Positions 1-9,444 of a stretch of DNA of 50,399 nucleotides are shown here, in pieces. The position numbers and the translations under genes were made by a program. Numbering within the stretch: position 1 is the stretch's first letter; the number at the start of each line of letters is the position of its first letter. This DNA comes from a bacterium (GTDB taxonomy: Bacteria; Krumholzibacteriota; Krumholzibacteriia; Krumholzibacteriales; Krumholzibacteriaceae): the NCBI GenBank assembly GCA_020350885.1, contig CP070727.1, positions 1,808,358 to 1,858,756 of the forward strand, in the 5' to 3' direction. A model generated the notes under the pieces. The model made no database searches and was not told the origin of the DNA. It saw only the letters and a list, made by a program, of their open reading frames with translations.

Positions 1-1
1 G

Positions 2-283
2 GCTCGTGAGGAGACTCCGGAGGCTGAAGAGGAACCGGTCCAGCCGAAGGGGGCAGCAAGGCGGGGCCGGAAAAAGGTTGTGGGGAAAAAGGTTACGGGA
101 AAGAAGGTTGTGAGGAAGAAGGCTGCGGGGAAGAAGGTTGTGAGGAAGAAGGCTACAGGGAAGCGGGTTGCTGGGAAGAAGGCTGCAGGGAAACCGAAGG
201 CACGGAGTAGGGGGCGGAAACCGAAGAGTGCTCCGAAGGGGAAGAGCCGGGGCACGAAATCGGGTAAGAGGAAGAAGAAGTGA
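2..283 (+). CDS. Lysine-rich C-terminal tail of an unidentified protein (5' end outside window)
   Basis: The reading frame is open from the first bases of the window to the TGA at 281-283, so only the C-terminal 93 residues are seen. It begins with a short acidic stretch (EETPEAEEEP) and then becomes a very basic, low-complexity tail built from repeats of the type GKKVVRKKA(A/T). Such tails occur on DNA- or RNA-binding proteins (histone H1-like proteins, topoisomerases, helicases), where they bind nucleic acid non-specifically. The functional domain lies upstream, so the protein cannot be named. The stop codon overlaps the GTG start of the next gene (GTGA), suggesting translational coupling. 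Confidence 0.65.
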   Translation, partial: AREETPEAEEEPVQPKGAARRGRKKVVGKKVTGKKVVRKKAAGKKVVRKKATGKRVAGKKAAGKPKARSRGRKPKSAPKGKSRGTKSGKRKKK

Positions 284-2172
284 CTACCCCTGGATACAGG
301 ATATCGGGCTTCGCCATTATACTGGTCACAACCGCCTTGGCCGTCACGACCGTGGGAGCGGTCAGGCAATGGGATGACCTCGGGCGGTATGCACCTGTAC
401 ATCGTGTCGGCCGCATACTCATGAATCTGCCGTCGAACGGCACGCTTGCACCGGGCCGCAATGAAGCGGAACGGTTCGGAATCCGATGGCCCGAACCCGA
501 AGGCACCGAGTTCCTTGGTTTCGGCGGAATGTTTTTGCGGTATCGAGGTTTCGCAAACAGCCCCTTCATCTCGATACCCCCTCGATCCTTCAAGGCCGTC
601 AAGGCAGTGATCGAGCCGCGCTCACTTCACGAGGGATGCCGGGGAGGAAGGCGCTATCCGCACGTGGGGTGCGACGATGACGGAGACGGTCTTGTCGATG
701 AGGACCAGGCCGATGGTATAGACAACGACGGAGACGGCCTCGTTGACGAGGATTTCGCCGCTATCGGCGAGGAGATGCACGTTGTCCGTGCTGTCGAACC
801 GACGGTGGGCCTGATCCTCCTGCAGAGTAGCTATGCCTGGTCCTACGGGCACGTACGGGATTTCATAGGGATAACGACGACGATCCGTTACCCCGCGGTC
901 GCGGACGATGCCCCCCGGCCTCTCGTCGACTTTGGTGCCCTCCTCGTGCTCGATTTCGATATCGGTGATCCCGAGGATGACAAACGCGGGGGAGACGACC
1001 GGTATATCTATGTGCGGACCCTGAAGGATCCTCCTGCCAGTACGGGACCGATCGGTTTTATCTCGGCGGGTGGCGGTAAGGAGAATGGGGCGTTTGTAGC
1101 GGTGGTATTGCTTGCCGCCGAGGGTCCCGATGGCTCGCAGCTGCGGGCGGGAGGCTTCATCGGCGATACGGCGGGAGGGCCGGATTCCCTGTGGAATGCC
1201 GTGGTACCGTTCGAAGAGATCGAGCGGCAGCGGAGAGGGATCGTCGTGCTCCCCGGCGAGGCGACCGGCGTGCATACGGGCGATGAACCCCCCGTGCAAT
1301 CGGCGACGGACGAGCGCAGTCCCCGCGGGGAGCGTGAGGGGGATCTCGCGGCAATCTACGGGCTCGAGACGATTCCGGTGTTCAAGCCCGGTGACCGGTT
1401 GCGTATTCACTGGGCACTCGTGTTCGGCCGCTCCGGGGAGGTCCTCCTTCGAAACGTACACCGGGCGATAGAGACCTACCGTGGCATTGAGGACGAAGAG
1501 GGCCGCCCGTACCATTGGGTGGTACCGGCCAGGAAAGCCGCCCGACGGGAGCTCGAGGTCCAGCTGGCAACGGTCTGGGTGCAGGGGAGAAGGCAGCCGG
1601 CTGTAGCGATCCCCCTTCCGCAGGATCTCGAGGCGGAGGAGGTCGAATGGCTCAAGGTCGGTCGGGCACGCACCGTTATGTACGAGCTGGTCGGTTCAAA
1701 GATCCTGGTTACGATCGATCCGGAGCTTGTCGGGGCCGGTGAGCCGCTCACGATCGGGGGGCAGCTGACCGACGGCACGATATTCACCGCAACACTGGAC
1801 AGAGAACTGTTGTGCAAGTTCGACACCGGTTCGGACCAGCAGCCGGGGTGTCTTCCTGAGAAAAGTATACAGCTCTATCCGAATCCGTTCCTGACCTCTC
1901 TGAATATCAGCATCAACGTGATCGAGCCGACGACCTATTCGAGTATGGAAGCCGACGGTGGAACCCCCGGAACGGCATCCGTCAGGATTTACGATGTGCA
2001 GGGTCGTCTCGTGCGGACCGTTCTCGAGGAGGAGTTCCTGCATCCCGGACAGTATTCACTTGCATGGGACGGTCTTGACGGCGATGGTGCGGAGGTGGCC
2101 GCCGGCGTCTACTACTGCAAGCTCCAGATCGGGAGCAGGTCTATGACGAAGAGGGTGATCCTCCTACGGTGA
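280..2172 (+). CDS. Secreted protein with Ca-binding-type repeats and FlgD/T9SS-like C-terminal domain
   Basis: A 630-residue exported protein of unknown function. Residues about 8-27 form a hydrophobic signal or anchor segment. Around residues 131-158 there are two tandem Asp-rich loops of the form D-x-D-G-D-G-L-V-D-E-D, the pattern of EF-hand-like or thrombospondin-3-like calcium-binding repeats. The last 100 residues begin with LYPNPF and contain VRIYDVQGRLVRTV and a closing VxYCKLQIG strand. This is the FlgD-like/T9SS type A sorting-domain architecture used by FCB-group bacteria for secretion and surface attachment. The GTG start at 280 overlaps the previous stop, and the stop overlaps the GTG of hflX, so the three genes appear co-translated. 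The middle region was not recognised. Confidence 0.85.
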   Translation: MTTPGYRISGFAIILVTTALAVTTVGAVRQWDDLGRYAPVHRVGRILMNLPSNGTLAPGRNEAERFGIRWPEPEGTEFLGFGGMFLRYRGFANSPFISIPPRSFKAVKAVIEPRSLHEGCRGGRRYPHVGCDDDGDGLVDEDQADGIDNDGDGLVDEDFAAIGEEMHVVRAVEPTVGLILLQSSYAWSYGHVRDFIGITTTIRYPAVADDAPRPLVDFGALLVLDFDIGDPEDDKRGGDDRYIYVRTLKDPPASTGPIGFISAGGGKENGAFVAVVLLAAEGPDGSQLRAGGFIGDTAGGPDSLWNAVVPFEEIERQRRGIVVLPGEATGVHTGDEPPVQSATDERSPRGEREGDLAAIYGLETIPVFKPGDRLRIHWALVFGRSGEVLLRNVHRAIETYRGIEDEEGRPYHWVVPARKAARRELEVQLATVWVQGRRQPAVAIPLPQDLEAEEVEWLKVGRARTVMYELVGSKILVTIDPELVGAGEPLTIGGQLTDGTIFTATLDRELLCKFDTGSDQQPGCLPEKSIQLYPNPFLTSLNISINVIEPTTYSSMEADGGTPGTASVRIYDVQGRLVRTVLEEEFLHPGQYSLAWDGLDGDGAEVAAGVYYCKLQIGSRSMTKRVILLR

Positions 2173-3497
2173 TTAGATCTCTCTACACTCCCCCATCGAA
2201 GAGTCCAGAAGAACGTGCATTCCTCGTCGGTGTCACGCTACCGAAATCAGAACGCACCGACGAGTTAGAGAATATCAGCGAGCTTGCCCTTCTGGCGAGA
2301 ACCGCCGGTGCCGGTGTGGCTGGATATGTGATTCAGAACCGCACACGGATCGACGGGTCAACGTACATCGGGGAGGGCAAGATCGAGGAGCTTGCCCGAA
2401 AGATCTACGAGTTGGACGTGAATCTCGTCATCTTCGACGATAACCTTTCCCCTGCCCAGGCGAGAAACGTCGAAGAGCGTCTTAATGTGAATGTTATCGA
2501 TCGCACCGAGCTCATCCTCGATATCTTCGCGCGACGGGCACGGACCCGGCAGGCGAAGATACAGGTGGAGATCGCACAGCTCACCTATGCCCTTCCCCGG
2601 CTCAGGCGGCTCTGGCAGCACCTCTCGCGCCAGGCGGGCGGGATAGGCACGCGGGGACCGGGGGAAACGCAGCTCGAGGTCGACCGGAGACGGGTCCGGG
2701 AACGGATCGCGCACCTCCGCAAGGAGCTCGAGAAGGTGAGCCGCGGCGTCGGCGAGCGGAGAAAACGTCGCAGCGACCTCTTCAACGTGACGATCGTGGG
2801 ATACACGAATGCGGGTAAGTCCACGCTTCTCAATCGGCTTGCGGGGAGCCGGGTGCTCGAGAGCGGACGCCTATTCTCAACGCTCGACTCGACCACCCGA
2901 CGGGTGCGGTGTCCGGGAGGCACCACTTTTCTTCTCACGGACACCATCGGTTTCATTCGAAAGCTTCCCCCGCACCTCGTGGCAAGCTTTCGGGCGACAT
3001 TGATGGATGTTCGGGAGGCCGATCTGCTGCTCCAGCTCGTGGATGCATCGAACCCCGGCTATGAGGACCGTATCACCGTAGTGAACACGGTTCTCGAGGA
3101 TGTACTGGGCGGCGGAGCCGGAGGCCGCGATGGCGAAACGAGGATTCCCACTCTCCTTGTTCTCACCAAGATCGATCTCGTCGAGGATCGGGCGAGGCGG
3201 GAGGGTATGCTTCGCAACCACGACGGAGCCGTGCTGCTGAGTGCTACGCGTGGCGAGGGGACGGAGACGCTTCTCGCCAGGATCGAATCGCTTATCGAGC
3301 GGGATAGCGTGCAGGCAGAGGTCGCGGTCCCCCCCGAGGACGGGAAGGCAATTGCCGCCATCGAGAAGCTCTCGAGCGTGCGGGACCGTCGCATCGTGGA
3401 CGGGAGCATGATCTTCGAAGTGCGGATTCGCAGGCGGGATATTGCAGCTCTCGAACGTGTCGGAGCCGTGAAGCTCATCCCTCACCGACCGAGCTGA
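2169..3497 (+). CDS. hflX: GTPase HflX
   Basis: HflX is a ribosome-associated GTPase that splits stalled or hibernating 70S ribosomes. The 442-residue product has the usual N-terminal domain, with the Gly-rich GIGTRGPGETQLEVDRRR linker around residues 158-175, followed by the G domain. The G1 motif is GYTNAGKST near residue 210, G3 is DTIGFI and G4 is TKID. Length and motif order match the family. The GTG start at 2169 overlaps the TGA of the secreted protein (GTGA), so translation is probably coupled. No AGGAGG-like site lies at a good distance, which fits coupling. Convergent with the membrane protein at 3506. Confidence 0.95.
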   Translation: MIRSLYTPPSKSPEERAFLVGVTLPKSERTDELENISELALLARTAGAGVAGYVIQNRTRIDGSTYIGEGKIEELARKIYELDVNLVIFDDNLSPAQARNVEERLNVNVIDRTELILDIFARRARTRQAKIQVEIAQLTYALPRLRRLWQHLSRQAGGIGTRGPGETQLEVDRRRVRERIAHLRKELEKVSRGVGERRKRRSDLFNVTIVGYTNAGKSTLLNRLAGSRVLESGRLFSTLDSTTRRVRCPGGTTFLLTDTIGFIRKLPPHLVASFRATLMDVREADLLLQLVDASNPGYEDRITVVNTVLEDVLGGGAGGRDGETRIPTLLVLTKIDLVEDRARREGMLRNHDGAVLLSATRGEGTETLLARIESLIERDSVQAEVAVPPEDGKAIAAIEKLSSVRDRRIVDGSMIFEVRIRRRDIAALERVGAVKLIPHRPS

Positions 3498-3505
3498 CCA
3501 TTGTC

Positions 3506-4816
3506 CTATTCGACGATCCGGAGTTGTCCATCCTCCACTACGACACGCTGGAACTTCCGTGCAAGATCCTCACGGTAGTAGCCGGCCTTGGGGCTTTTTG
3601 CCTTCAGTTCGTAGCTCCCATCGAGCTGGGTTACGATGAAGCGTGCAAGGATGACGAAAAAGACTGGAACGAGGATTGGAACCAACCGACGCCACCGGTG
3701 GCTTGCGATCAGCCGCGAGCAGTAGACCGCCCCGGCGGAGATCACCATGATGAAGCCAACTGATACGAGATAGAGGTGTCTGATATTGAGCCAGTCGTTC
3801 GGGAACTGGAAGAAGGCGAAGGGGAGGACCATGATGTACGTCCAGGCAATGAAGAAACGGATAGTTCTGTTGCCGAAAACAAAACCGAATACCGAATAGG
3901 AAAGCACGGTGAGTGCCAGCAACACACGGATCTCGGTCGCGAAGCTGTATACAAAGCGTACGGCGGCACCTGCTTCAGCGACGAGATTTGTCGTGTGTAT
4001 CGGAAAGATCATTCGAACGAGGTAGTTGATGATGTTCTTGAGGGCATAGTAGATATAGCGGGCGACTCCGGGATCCCTGGTATAGAAGAGAGGCGTATAG
4101 TGGAAGACCGTTGTCTTGATGATGAGGGCCGCCACGGCAATGGCGAGCAATACGAAGAAATCAGGCCTGAATATGCGCCTGTTTCCCCTACCGCGAAAGA
4201 AGAGGTTGAATGCCAGGAAGGCACCGATGATCGAGAGACTGGTGCTCCGGGTAAGCATGGAGGCGATGAAGAAGATCAGGGTGAGGAAGAACCAGTGCGA
4301 ATGCAACTTTCCTTCGGCGTCGAGTTCGTTCTTGAAGTAGAAGTACATCGTTAGCAAGGTGAGTGTAGTGATCACCAGATCTTCGAGTCCGGAAACGATC
4401 ATTACGGATTTTCCGTAGCTGCCCACCGTGAATACGAAAAGAAACCCGGAGAAAAGCGCTACCGTCCGGTCCTTGAGCAGGGTATTCACCAGCAGATATA
4501 CGAGAAAGGAATTGAAGCCGTGTAATAATATGTTGAAGATGAAATAGAACTGCGTGTTGAACTGGGCATGATTGAACAGGAGGTAGTAGATACCGTATAC
4601 GAGGGGTTGGAACTTGTACGGGGGTCCGCTCTCGAATATACCGATCGATCCTTCCTGCATGCGGAGGCTGTGTTCGAGCGCGAGGAAGTCCTCCCCGTGC
4701 CAGAATCCGTTGTCGATGGCAAGGGCGAAGAAAGCAAAGCCGACTGCGACCAACGCAACCAGCGCGATGATGCTTTTGAACGGCATAGGAGGGCCCTCGT
4801 TCGTGTAAATTTCCAT
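3506..4816 (-). CDS. Polytopic GT-C type membrane protein (putative lipid-linked sugar glycosyltransferase)
   Basis: A roughly 430-residue protein with about ten hydrophobic segments. The first periplasmic loop carries an acidic pair after the first membrane segment (WHGEDF), as in GT-C glycosyltransferases, where the acidic residues bind the metal/donor complex. Near the C-terminus a NIRHLYLVSVGF stretch resembles the R-x-L-Y-L-P-S-x-G-F signature of TMTC/PMT-like enzymes. Two starts are possible: ATG at 4816 (used here) and ATG at 4786, which begins MPFKSIIALVAL directly before the first membrane helix and has a GAGGG about 8 bases upstream. The sugar and acceptor are unknown. A second, unrelated-looking GT-C-like protein is encoded at 20243-21769. 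Confidence 0.75.
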   Translation of the reverse strand: MEIYTNEGPPMPFKSIIALVALVAVGFAFFALAIDNGFWHGEDFLALEHSLRMQEGSIGIFESGPPYKFQPLVYGIYYLLFNHAQFNTQFYFIFNILLHGFNSFLVYLLVNTLLKDRTVALFSGFLFVFTVGSYGKSVMIVSGLEDLVITTLTLLTMYFYFKNELDAEGKLHSHWFFLTLIFFIASMLTRSTSLSIIGAFLAFNLFFRGRGNRRIFRPDFFVLLAIAVAALIIKTTVFHYTPLFYTRDPGVARYIYYALKNIINYLVRMIFPIHTTNLVAEAGAAVRFVYSFATEIRVLLALTVLSYSVFGFVFGNRTIRFFIAWTYIMVLPFAFFQFPNDWLNIRHLYLVSVGFIMVISAGAVYCSRLIASHRWRRLVPILVPVFFVILARFIVTQLDGSYELKAKSPKAGYYREDLARKFQRVVVEDGQLRIVE

Positions 4817-4886
4817 TTTGCTCGGAGAAACATTATAGCATTATCTGAAATTGTTGGGAATATCCAATTTGGAAAGGGAGAATGAG

Positions 4887-6311
4887 ATGGATAAGCCGTA
4901 TTACCTGGCAGGAACATGGGGGCGCGATGGCGAGCCGTTCGAGGTACGCTCGCCCGGAAGCGGCGAGGTCGTCGGGACGACGTATCGCCCGGGCGAGGAG
5001 GCTGTCGAACAGGCAGTCGAGGCGGCGGTTGGCACATTCATGGAGAAAGAGACACTTCCCTGTTACAGGAGGGTCGAGATACTGCGGGCGATCGCTGGCG
5101 GTATAGAGCAAATGTCGGCGGAATTCGCCGAAATGATCGCCCGGGAGGTGGGAAAGCCGATCCGTACCGCCCGCGGCGAGGTCTCGCGCGCCGTGCAAAC
5201 ATTCAACGAGGCGGCGGAGGAGTGCAGCCGTCTCTACGGTGAGGTAATACCGCTCGATGTCGCTGCCGCTTCCGCCGGGCGAGTCGGCATTACAAGGCTC
5301 ATGCCCCTCGGCCCCGTACTGGCTATTACGCCTTTCAATTTTCCCCTGAACCTGGTCGCACACAAGCTCGCCCCGGCAATCGCCGCCGGCTGCACCGTCG
5401 TGCTCAAGCCGTCGAGTGAAGCGCCGCTTACCTCGCTGCTACTTGCGGATGTCATCGATAAGGCGGGATTACCGGCTGGGTCGCTCAGCGTTCTCCCGCT
5501 CGCCGGTAACGTGACCGAGAAGCTCGCCGGACGCCCCGGATTCAAGAGGGTGACCTTCACCGGGAGCGCCGATGTTGGTTGGCGGCTCAAAATAGCTGCC
5601 TGGGACAAGAAGGTAACACTCGAGCTCGGCGGGAACGCTGCCGTGATCGTGCATGAGGACTGGCCCGACCTCGAGGGTGCAGCGCGGCGTATCACCATGG
5701 GCGGCTATGCCTTTGCCGGACAGGTCTGCATTTCGGTGCAGAGGATCTACATCCATGAACGTTCAGCCGCACGTTTCGTGGATCTATTCGTCCGTATGGT
5801 TAAGGAGCTACGCGTTGGTGATCCGCTCTCAGAGGAGACCGATGTCGGGCCGATGATCACCGAAGCCGAGGCGGAGCGTGTCGAGCGGTGGGTCGATGAA
5901 GCGATCGCAGGCGGCGCCAGGGCCCTCATAGGAGGAAGACGTAACGGCGTGTTCTACGAGCCGAGCGTCCTCGATGGGGTGCTGCCCGGCATGAAGGTAG
6001 CCGCCGAGGAGATCTTCGGACCGGTCACCTGCATCTTCACCTACAGCGACTTCGGTGAAGCTCTCGAAGCAGTGAACGATTCGCGATTCGGCCTGCAGGC
6101 GGGGATCTACACGAAGGACATCGATCTCGTTTGCATGGCGTTCGATGAGCTCGATGTGGGGGGTGTTATCGCCGGTGATGTGCCGACCTTCCGTGTCGAC
6201 CGGATGCCGTACGGTGGGGTCAAAGCCTCCGGCACCGGCCGTGAAGGGCTCCGATATGCGATCAGGGAAATGTGCGAGCCGCGTCTACTGGTGATTGCAC
6301 CGGGGACGTAG
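4887..6311 (+). CDS. NAD(P)-dependent aldehyde dehydrogenase
   Basis: A 474-residue member of the aldehyde dehydrogenase superfamily, oxidising an aldehyde to the acid with NAD(P). The sequence shows the cofactor-binding FTGSADVGW motif, the general base Glu in LELGGN (about residue 246) and the nucleophilic Cys in GQVCIS (about residue 281), with a normal C-terminal oligomerisation region. The start is ATG 4887, preceded by GGAAAGGGAG; an upstream in-frame ATG at 4851 has no ribosome site. The GGNAA and PYGG signatures place it near lactaldehyde, glyceraldehyde-3-phosphate (non-phosphorylating) or semialdehyde dehydrogenases. The substrate cannot be set from sequence alone. It is transcribed alone, divergent from the GT-C gene. 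Confidence 0.92.
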   Translation: MDKPYYLAGTWGRDGEPFEVRSPGSGEVVGTTYRPGEEAVEQAVEAAVGTFMEKETLPCYRRVEILRAIAGGIEQMSAEFAEMIAREVGKPIRTARGEVSRAVQTFNEAAEECSRLYGEVIPLDVAAASAGRVGITRLMPLGPVLAITPFNFPLNLVAHKLAPAIAAGCTVVLKPSSEAPLTSLLLADVIDKAGLPAGSLSVLPLAGNVTEKLAGRPGFKRVTFTGSADVGWRLKIAAWDKKVTLELGGNAAVIVHEDWPDLEGAARRITMGGYAFAGQVCISVQRIYIHERSAARFVDLFVRMVKELRVGDPLSEETDVGPMITEAEAERVERWVDEAIAGGARALIGGRRNGVFYEPSVLDGVLPGMKVAAEEIFGPVTCIFTYSDFGEALEAVNDSRFGLQAGIYTKDIDLVCMAFDELDVGGVIAGDVPTFRVDRMPYGGVKASGTGREGLRYAIREMCEPRLLVIAPGT

Positions 6312-6337
6312 GGTTTCCGGAGAGAAGATACATTCCC

Positions 6338-6357
6338 CCCGGCAGGCGGCCTGCGGG
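6338..6357. terminator. Hairpin between convergent genes
   Basis: CCCGGCAGG, a CGG loop and CCTGCGGG form an eight-pair stem with one bulged G, between the convergent stops of the aldehyde dehydrogenase and the M20 peptidase. There is no T-run on either side, so it is at best a bidirectional transcript-end hairpin. Confidence 0.4.
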
Positions 6358-6368
6358 ATATCCGTTCA

Positions 6369-7607
6369 CTACTCCTGCATGAAGAGATGCGCAAAGACCT
6401 TGGTATCGCCCACCATGTTGTCTATCACCGTATATTCGTTCGGCTGGTGCGCCAGCTCGTCGATCCTCGACCATACGACGGCGTGAAAACCCGCCCTGCG
6501 GAAAAAGGCCGCAACCGTTCCCCCGCCGATCCCGATCGCCTTCGATTCGACATTGTAGACACCCTTTATCGAGGCTGAGAGGGCCTCGACGACCGGTGCA
6601 TCCGAGGGTGTGGCAGGTGCTGCATCCTCGCGTTGCGGGGACGAGGTGGTGATCGTTACGCCGAACTCTTTCTCGACCTCGCCGGCGATGGATGCGATCT
6701 CGTCGCAGACATCGTTCACCGGAATCTCGGGCAGGATGCGGCTATCGAGGTAGAAGACATCGTCCCCGGGTATCGTGTTGATATTCGGAACGTTAGCCTC
6801 CTTCTTCGTCGGTTCGAATGTGCTGATCGGCGGCTCGAAGACCTCGTTACGCTGATCGAATGTCTCGTAGAGCCTGCCCAGGCGAGTGATGAGATGTGCC
6901 GCAGCCCGGTGGGCGTTTATCCCCTCGGCGGGTGTCGAGGCGTGGCACTGCTTGCCCTTCGTTTCGAATTTGAGCCACAGGATCGATTTCTCCGCAACCT
7001 CGATCATGCTTCCATCCGGGGAGCCGGAGTCCGGTACGAGAATGAAATCTTCCTTCTTGAAGATGTCGTGTTCCTTCAGGAGGTGCTGGATCCCGTACTC
7101 GCTTCCCGTCTCCTCGTCGGCCACGAGGACGATACCGACGTCGTAGGCTGGGGCGACGCCGAGCTCTTTCAAGGCTTTCACGGCGAAGAGCGGTGTGACG
7201 ATCCCGTGCTGGTTGTCCTCGACGCCGCGACCGTAGAGCTTGCCGTCCTTCTCGGTTACCTTGTATGGATCGCTGTCCCAGAGGTTCAGGTCGCCGGGGG
7301 GTACGATGTCGAGATGGCCCATCACCCAGATCCGGCGTTTATCGGACTTTCCTTTCATGATGGCGACGATGTTTGGCCGGTACCCGCCGGGCACACGCTC
7401 GTCGGGGACGTTGTAGTCCTCGATGCTGTCGAAGCCGATCTCCTTTTCCATCCAGCCCTTGAGATACTCCGCCTTTGCCGCTTCTCCCTCGCCCTCGTTC
7501 GTGGGGCCCAGGGCCGGGAGCGCCGTCAACTCCGTCTGAAGTGTGATTATTGGATCACGGTAACCCTCTATTGTATCAAAGATCTTTTTCAAGAGATCTG
7601 CATCCAT
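6369..7607 (-). CDS. M20-family zinc peptidase/deacylase
   Basis: A 412-residue cytoplasmic metallohydrolase of the M20 family (ArgE/DapE/PepV-like), which hydrolyses small peptides or N-acyl amino acids with a di-zinc centre. The first zinc His lies in MGHLDIVPPGD, the bridging Asp in GRGVEDNQ, and the catalytic base and next ligand in ADEETGSE; a later Asp ligand is in VPDSGSP. A dimerisation insert follows and the C-terminal IGGGTVAAFF carries the last part of the site. The start is ATG 7607, with GGGAGGAGCT directly upstream; a longer frame to 7844 has no such signal. It is divergent from the histidine kinase, sharing a 230-bp upstream region. The substrate is unknown. Confidence 0.9.
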   Translation of the reverse strand: MDADLLKKIFDTIEGYRDPIITLQTELTALPALGPTNEGEGEAAKAEYLKGWMEKEIGFDSIEDYNVPDERVPGGYRPNIVAIMKGKSDKRRIWVMGHLDIVPPGDLNLWDSDPYKVTEKDGKLYGRGVEDNQHGIVTPLFAVKALKELGVAPAYDVGIVLVADEETGSEYGIQHLLKEHDIFKKEDFILVPDSGSPDGSMIEVAEKSILWLKFETKGKQCHASTPAEGINAHRAAAHLITRLGRLYETFDQRNEVFEPPISTFEPTKKEANVPNINTIPGDDVFYLDSRILPEIPVNDVCDEIASIAGEVEKEFGVTITTSSPQREDAAPATPSDAPVVEALSASIKGVYNVESKAIGIGGGTVAAFFRRAGFHAVVWSRIDELAHQPNEYTVIDNMVGDTKVFAHLFMQE

Positions 7608-7837
7608 AGCTCCTCCCGTCTTGCTCCCTGTCGCCTCAGAGAGCCGATGAGTGCCGTTACTATTTCTGTGCGATTTCGCTCGTGCGAGAGTCGAAACTAG
7701 CACCGTAGTTGCCGCATCGTCAAGGAATTTCGCTCTTCTGACCGACCTCCCGGTGATAGCCTTGACACGGCTGCCTGTTACTGCGAGAATGAGGGTGCGT
7801 ACCCGTTGCGGCGAGGGATATAGCGAGGTGAATCGCA

Positions 7838-9427
7838 GTGGCATCAGGTGAAACGAACGAGTCGATCGAATTGCGAGGAGGCGCGAAAGGGAACGGCAAC
7901 GATTCTATTGGATCCCTCGAAGTAATCAGGGCATTTCTCCAGAACGACATCATCGGCATCGCATACCTCGATTCGGAAGGTATCTACCGGGTCTTTAACA
8001 GGGCCGCAGAAACCCTTACCGGCTACAGTAGTGACGAGATCCTGGGAGGACCGATCCCGGAACGTCTTTTTCCCAAAGAGATACAAGCCAGAATCAGGCG
8101 GGGTATGGCTGAGAATGCGAGTCTGGATAGTGTGGAGACGCATCTATTCTGCAAGGATGGAACGGAGCGCGAAATAATTCTCGGCATGTCGAGTCGGCTC
8201 CTCGTCGATGGCAAACCACACGGGCACGTTCAATTCCTAATAGACAACTCGGAGAAGAAGCACCTGCAGCGGCTTCTCCTCCATTCCCAGCGGATGGAGA
8301 TCGTCAGCGAAATGGCCGGAGGCATTGCTCACGATTTCAACAATCTCCTCGAGGGAATCCTCGGCTATACATCGTTTATGATGAATCTCATCGATGAATC
8401 CCACGAGCTCAGATCGTACCTGGAGATCATCGAGCGGTCGGCAAAGAAGGCGGCGAATCTCACGGATCGGCTTCTTACCTTTTCGGGCGGCAAGAGTGGC
8501 GAGGAGGCAACCGTAAATTGCAACGGCCTCCTGAGCGAGGTAGCGAAACTGATCGATCGGACGATCGATAAACGCATCGTCATCGAACTGAATCTTGACA
8601 GGAACCTGCAGCCCGTCAAAGGATCATCCGGCCAGTTAGAGCAGGCCTTTCTCAACGTGTGTCTCAATGCCCGGGATGCGATGCCAACTGGTGGGAAGCT
8701 CCTTGTATCGAGTGAAAACGTCGTCATAGACGAGACGTGTCCCCGCATGAGCTGGAAAATGAAGAGCGGCAATTATGTGAAGCTCTCGATAACGGACACC
8801 GGTGTCGGGATGGATGAGGAGACGAAGGGAAGGATATTCGAGCCGTTCTTCACTACGAAGGAACGTGATGAGGGAACCGGCCTGGGACTCAACGTCGTTT
8901 ACGGGATAATCGACAGACACGGCGGCTTTGTCAATGTCTACAGCGAGAAGGAAAAAGGTACGGTCGTCAATATCTATCTTCCCGCTCAGATGGCCGAGGT
9001 CGAACCGGTTGCACACGAAGAGGCAAAGGCCGAAATACCTCGCGGAGAGCAGGAGAGGGTGCTCATCATCGATGACGAGCAGATCGTGAGAGACCTTGCA
9101 CGGAAGATGCTCATCCGTCTGGGCTACCGGACACTCACCGCTGCGGATGCCCGTGAGGGTGAGCAGATATTTCGACGGAACAAGGATGAGGTGGATCTTA
9201 TCTTACTGGATATCATCATGCCCGGTGCAAGCGGGTGGGATTTAATGAGGACGATACGGGATATCAAGCCCGGGGTGAAGGTGTTACTGACGAGTGGGTA
9301 CAATAAGGCCGCCATAGACGAGGGGCTGTTCGAGGACGAGCGTGTCGGATTCATTCAAAAACCATATTCCATTGGGGATCTGGCGCGAGAGGTGCGGGCC
9401 ATTCTGGATAAACGCGTGTCTTCTTGA
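7838..9427 (+). CDS. Hybrid sensor histidine kinase (PAS-HisKA-HATPase-REC)
   Basis: A soluble 529-residue two-component protein without membrane segments. The order is a PAS domain (about residues 25-130), a HisKA dimerisation domain with the phosphorylated His in GGIAHDFNN (about 164), a HATPase domain with N-box NVCLNARDAM and G-boxes DTGVGMDEE and GTGLGL, and a C-terminal receiver domain with the acidic pair IIDDE, the phosphoacceptor Asp in LLDIIMPG (about 458) and the conserved Lys in IQKPY. No DNA-binding output domain is attached. The start is GTG 7838, with GAGGTG seven bases upstream. The PAS ligand is not evident. The stop lies 17 bases before the metallopeptidase gene, so the two may be co-transcribed. 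Confidence 0.93.
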   Translation: MASGETNESIELRGGAKGNGNDSIGSLEVIRAFLQNDIIGIAYLDSEGIYRVFNRAAETLTGYSSDEILGGPIPERLFPKEIQARIRRGMAENASLDSVETHLFCKDGTEREIILGMSSRLLVDGKPHGHVQFLIDNSEKKHLQRLLLHSQRMEIVSEMAGGIAHDFNNLLEGILGYTSFMMNLIDESHELRSYLEIIERSAKKAANLTDRLLTFSGGKSGEEATVNCNGLLSEVAKLIDRTIDKRIVIELNLDRNLQPVKGSSGQLEQAFLNVCLNARDAMPTGGKLLVSSENVVIDETCPRMSWKMKSGNYVKLSITDTGVGMDEETKGRIFEPFFTTKERDEGTGLGLNVVYGIIDRHGGFVNVYSEKEKGTVVNIYLPAQMAEVEPVAHEEAKAEIPRGEQERVLIIDDEQIVRDLARKMLIRLGYRTLTAADAREGEQIFRRNKDEVDLILLDIIMPGASGWDLMRTIRDIKPGVKVLLTSGYNKAAIDEGLFEDERVGFIQKPYSIGDLAREVRAILDKRVSS

Positions 9428-9444
9428 AAGGGGGTCGGTTGCTG

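Noticed and set aside
6633..7700. 355-codon plus-strand open frame opposite the M20 peptidase
   Set aside because: The M20 zinc-site motifs on the minus strand, and its ribosome site, show which strand is coding.
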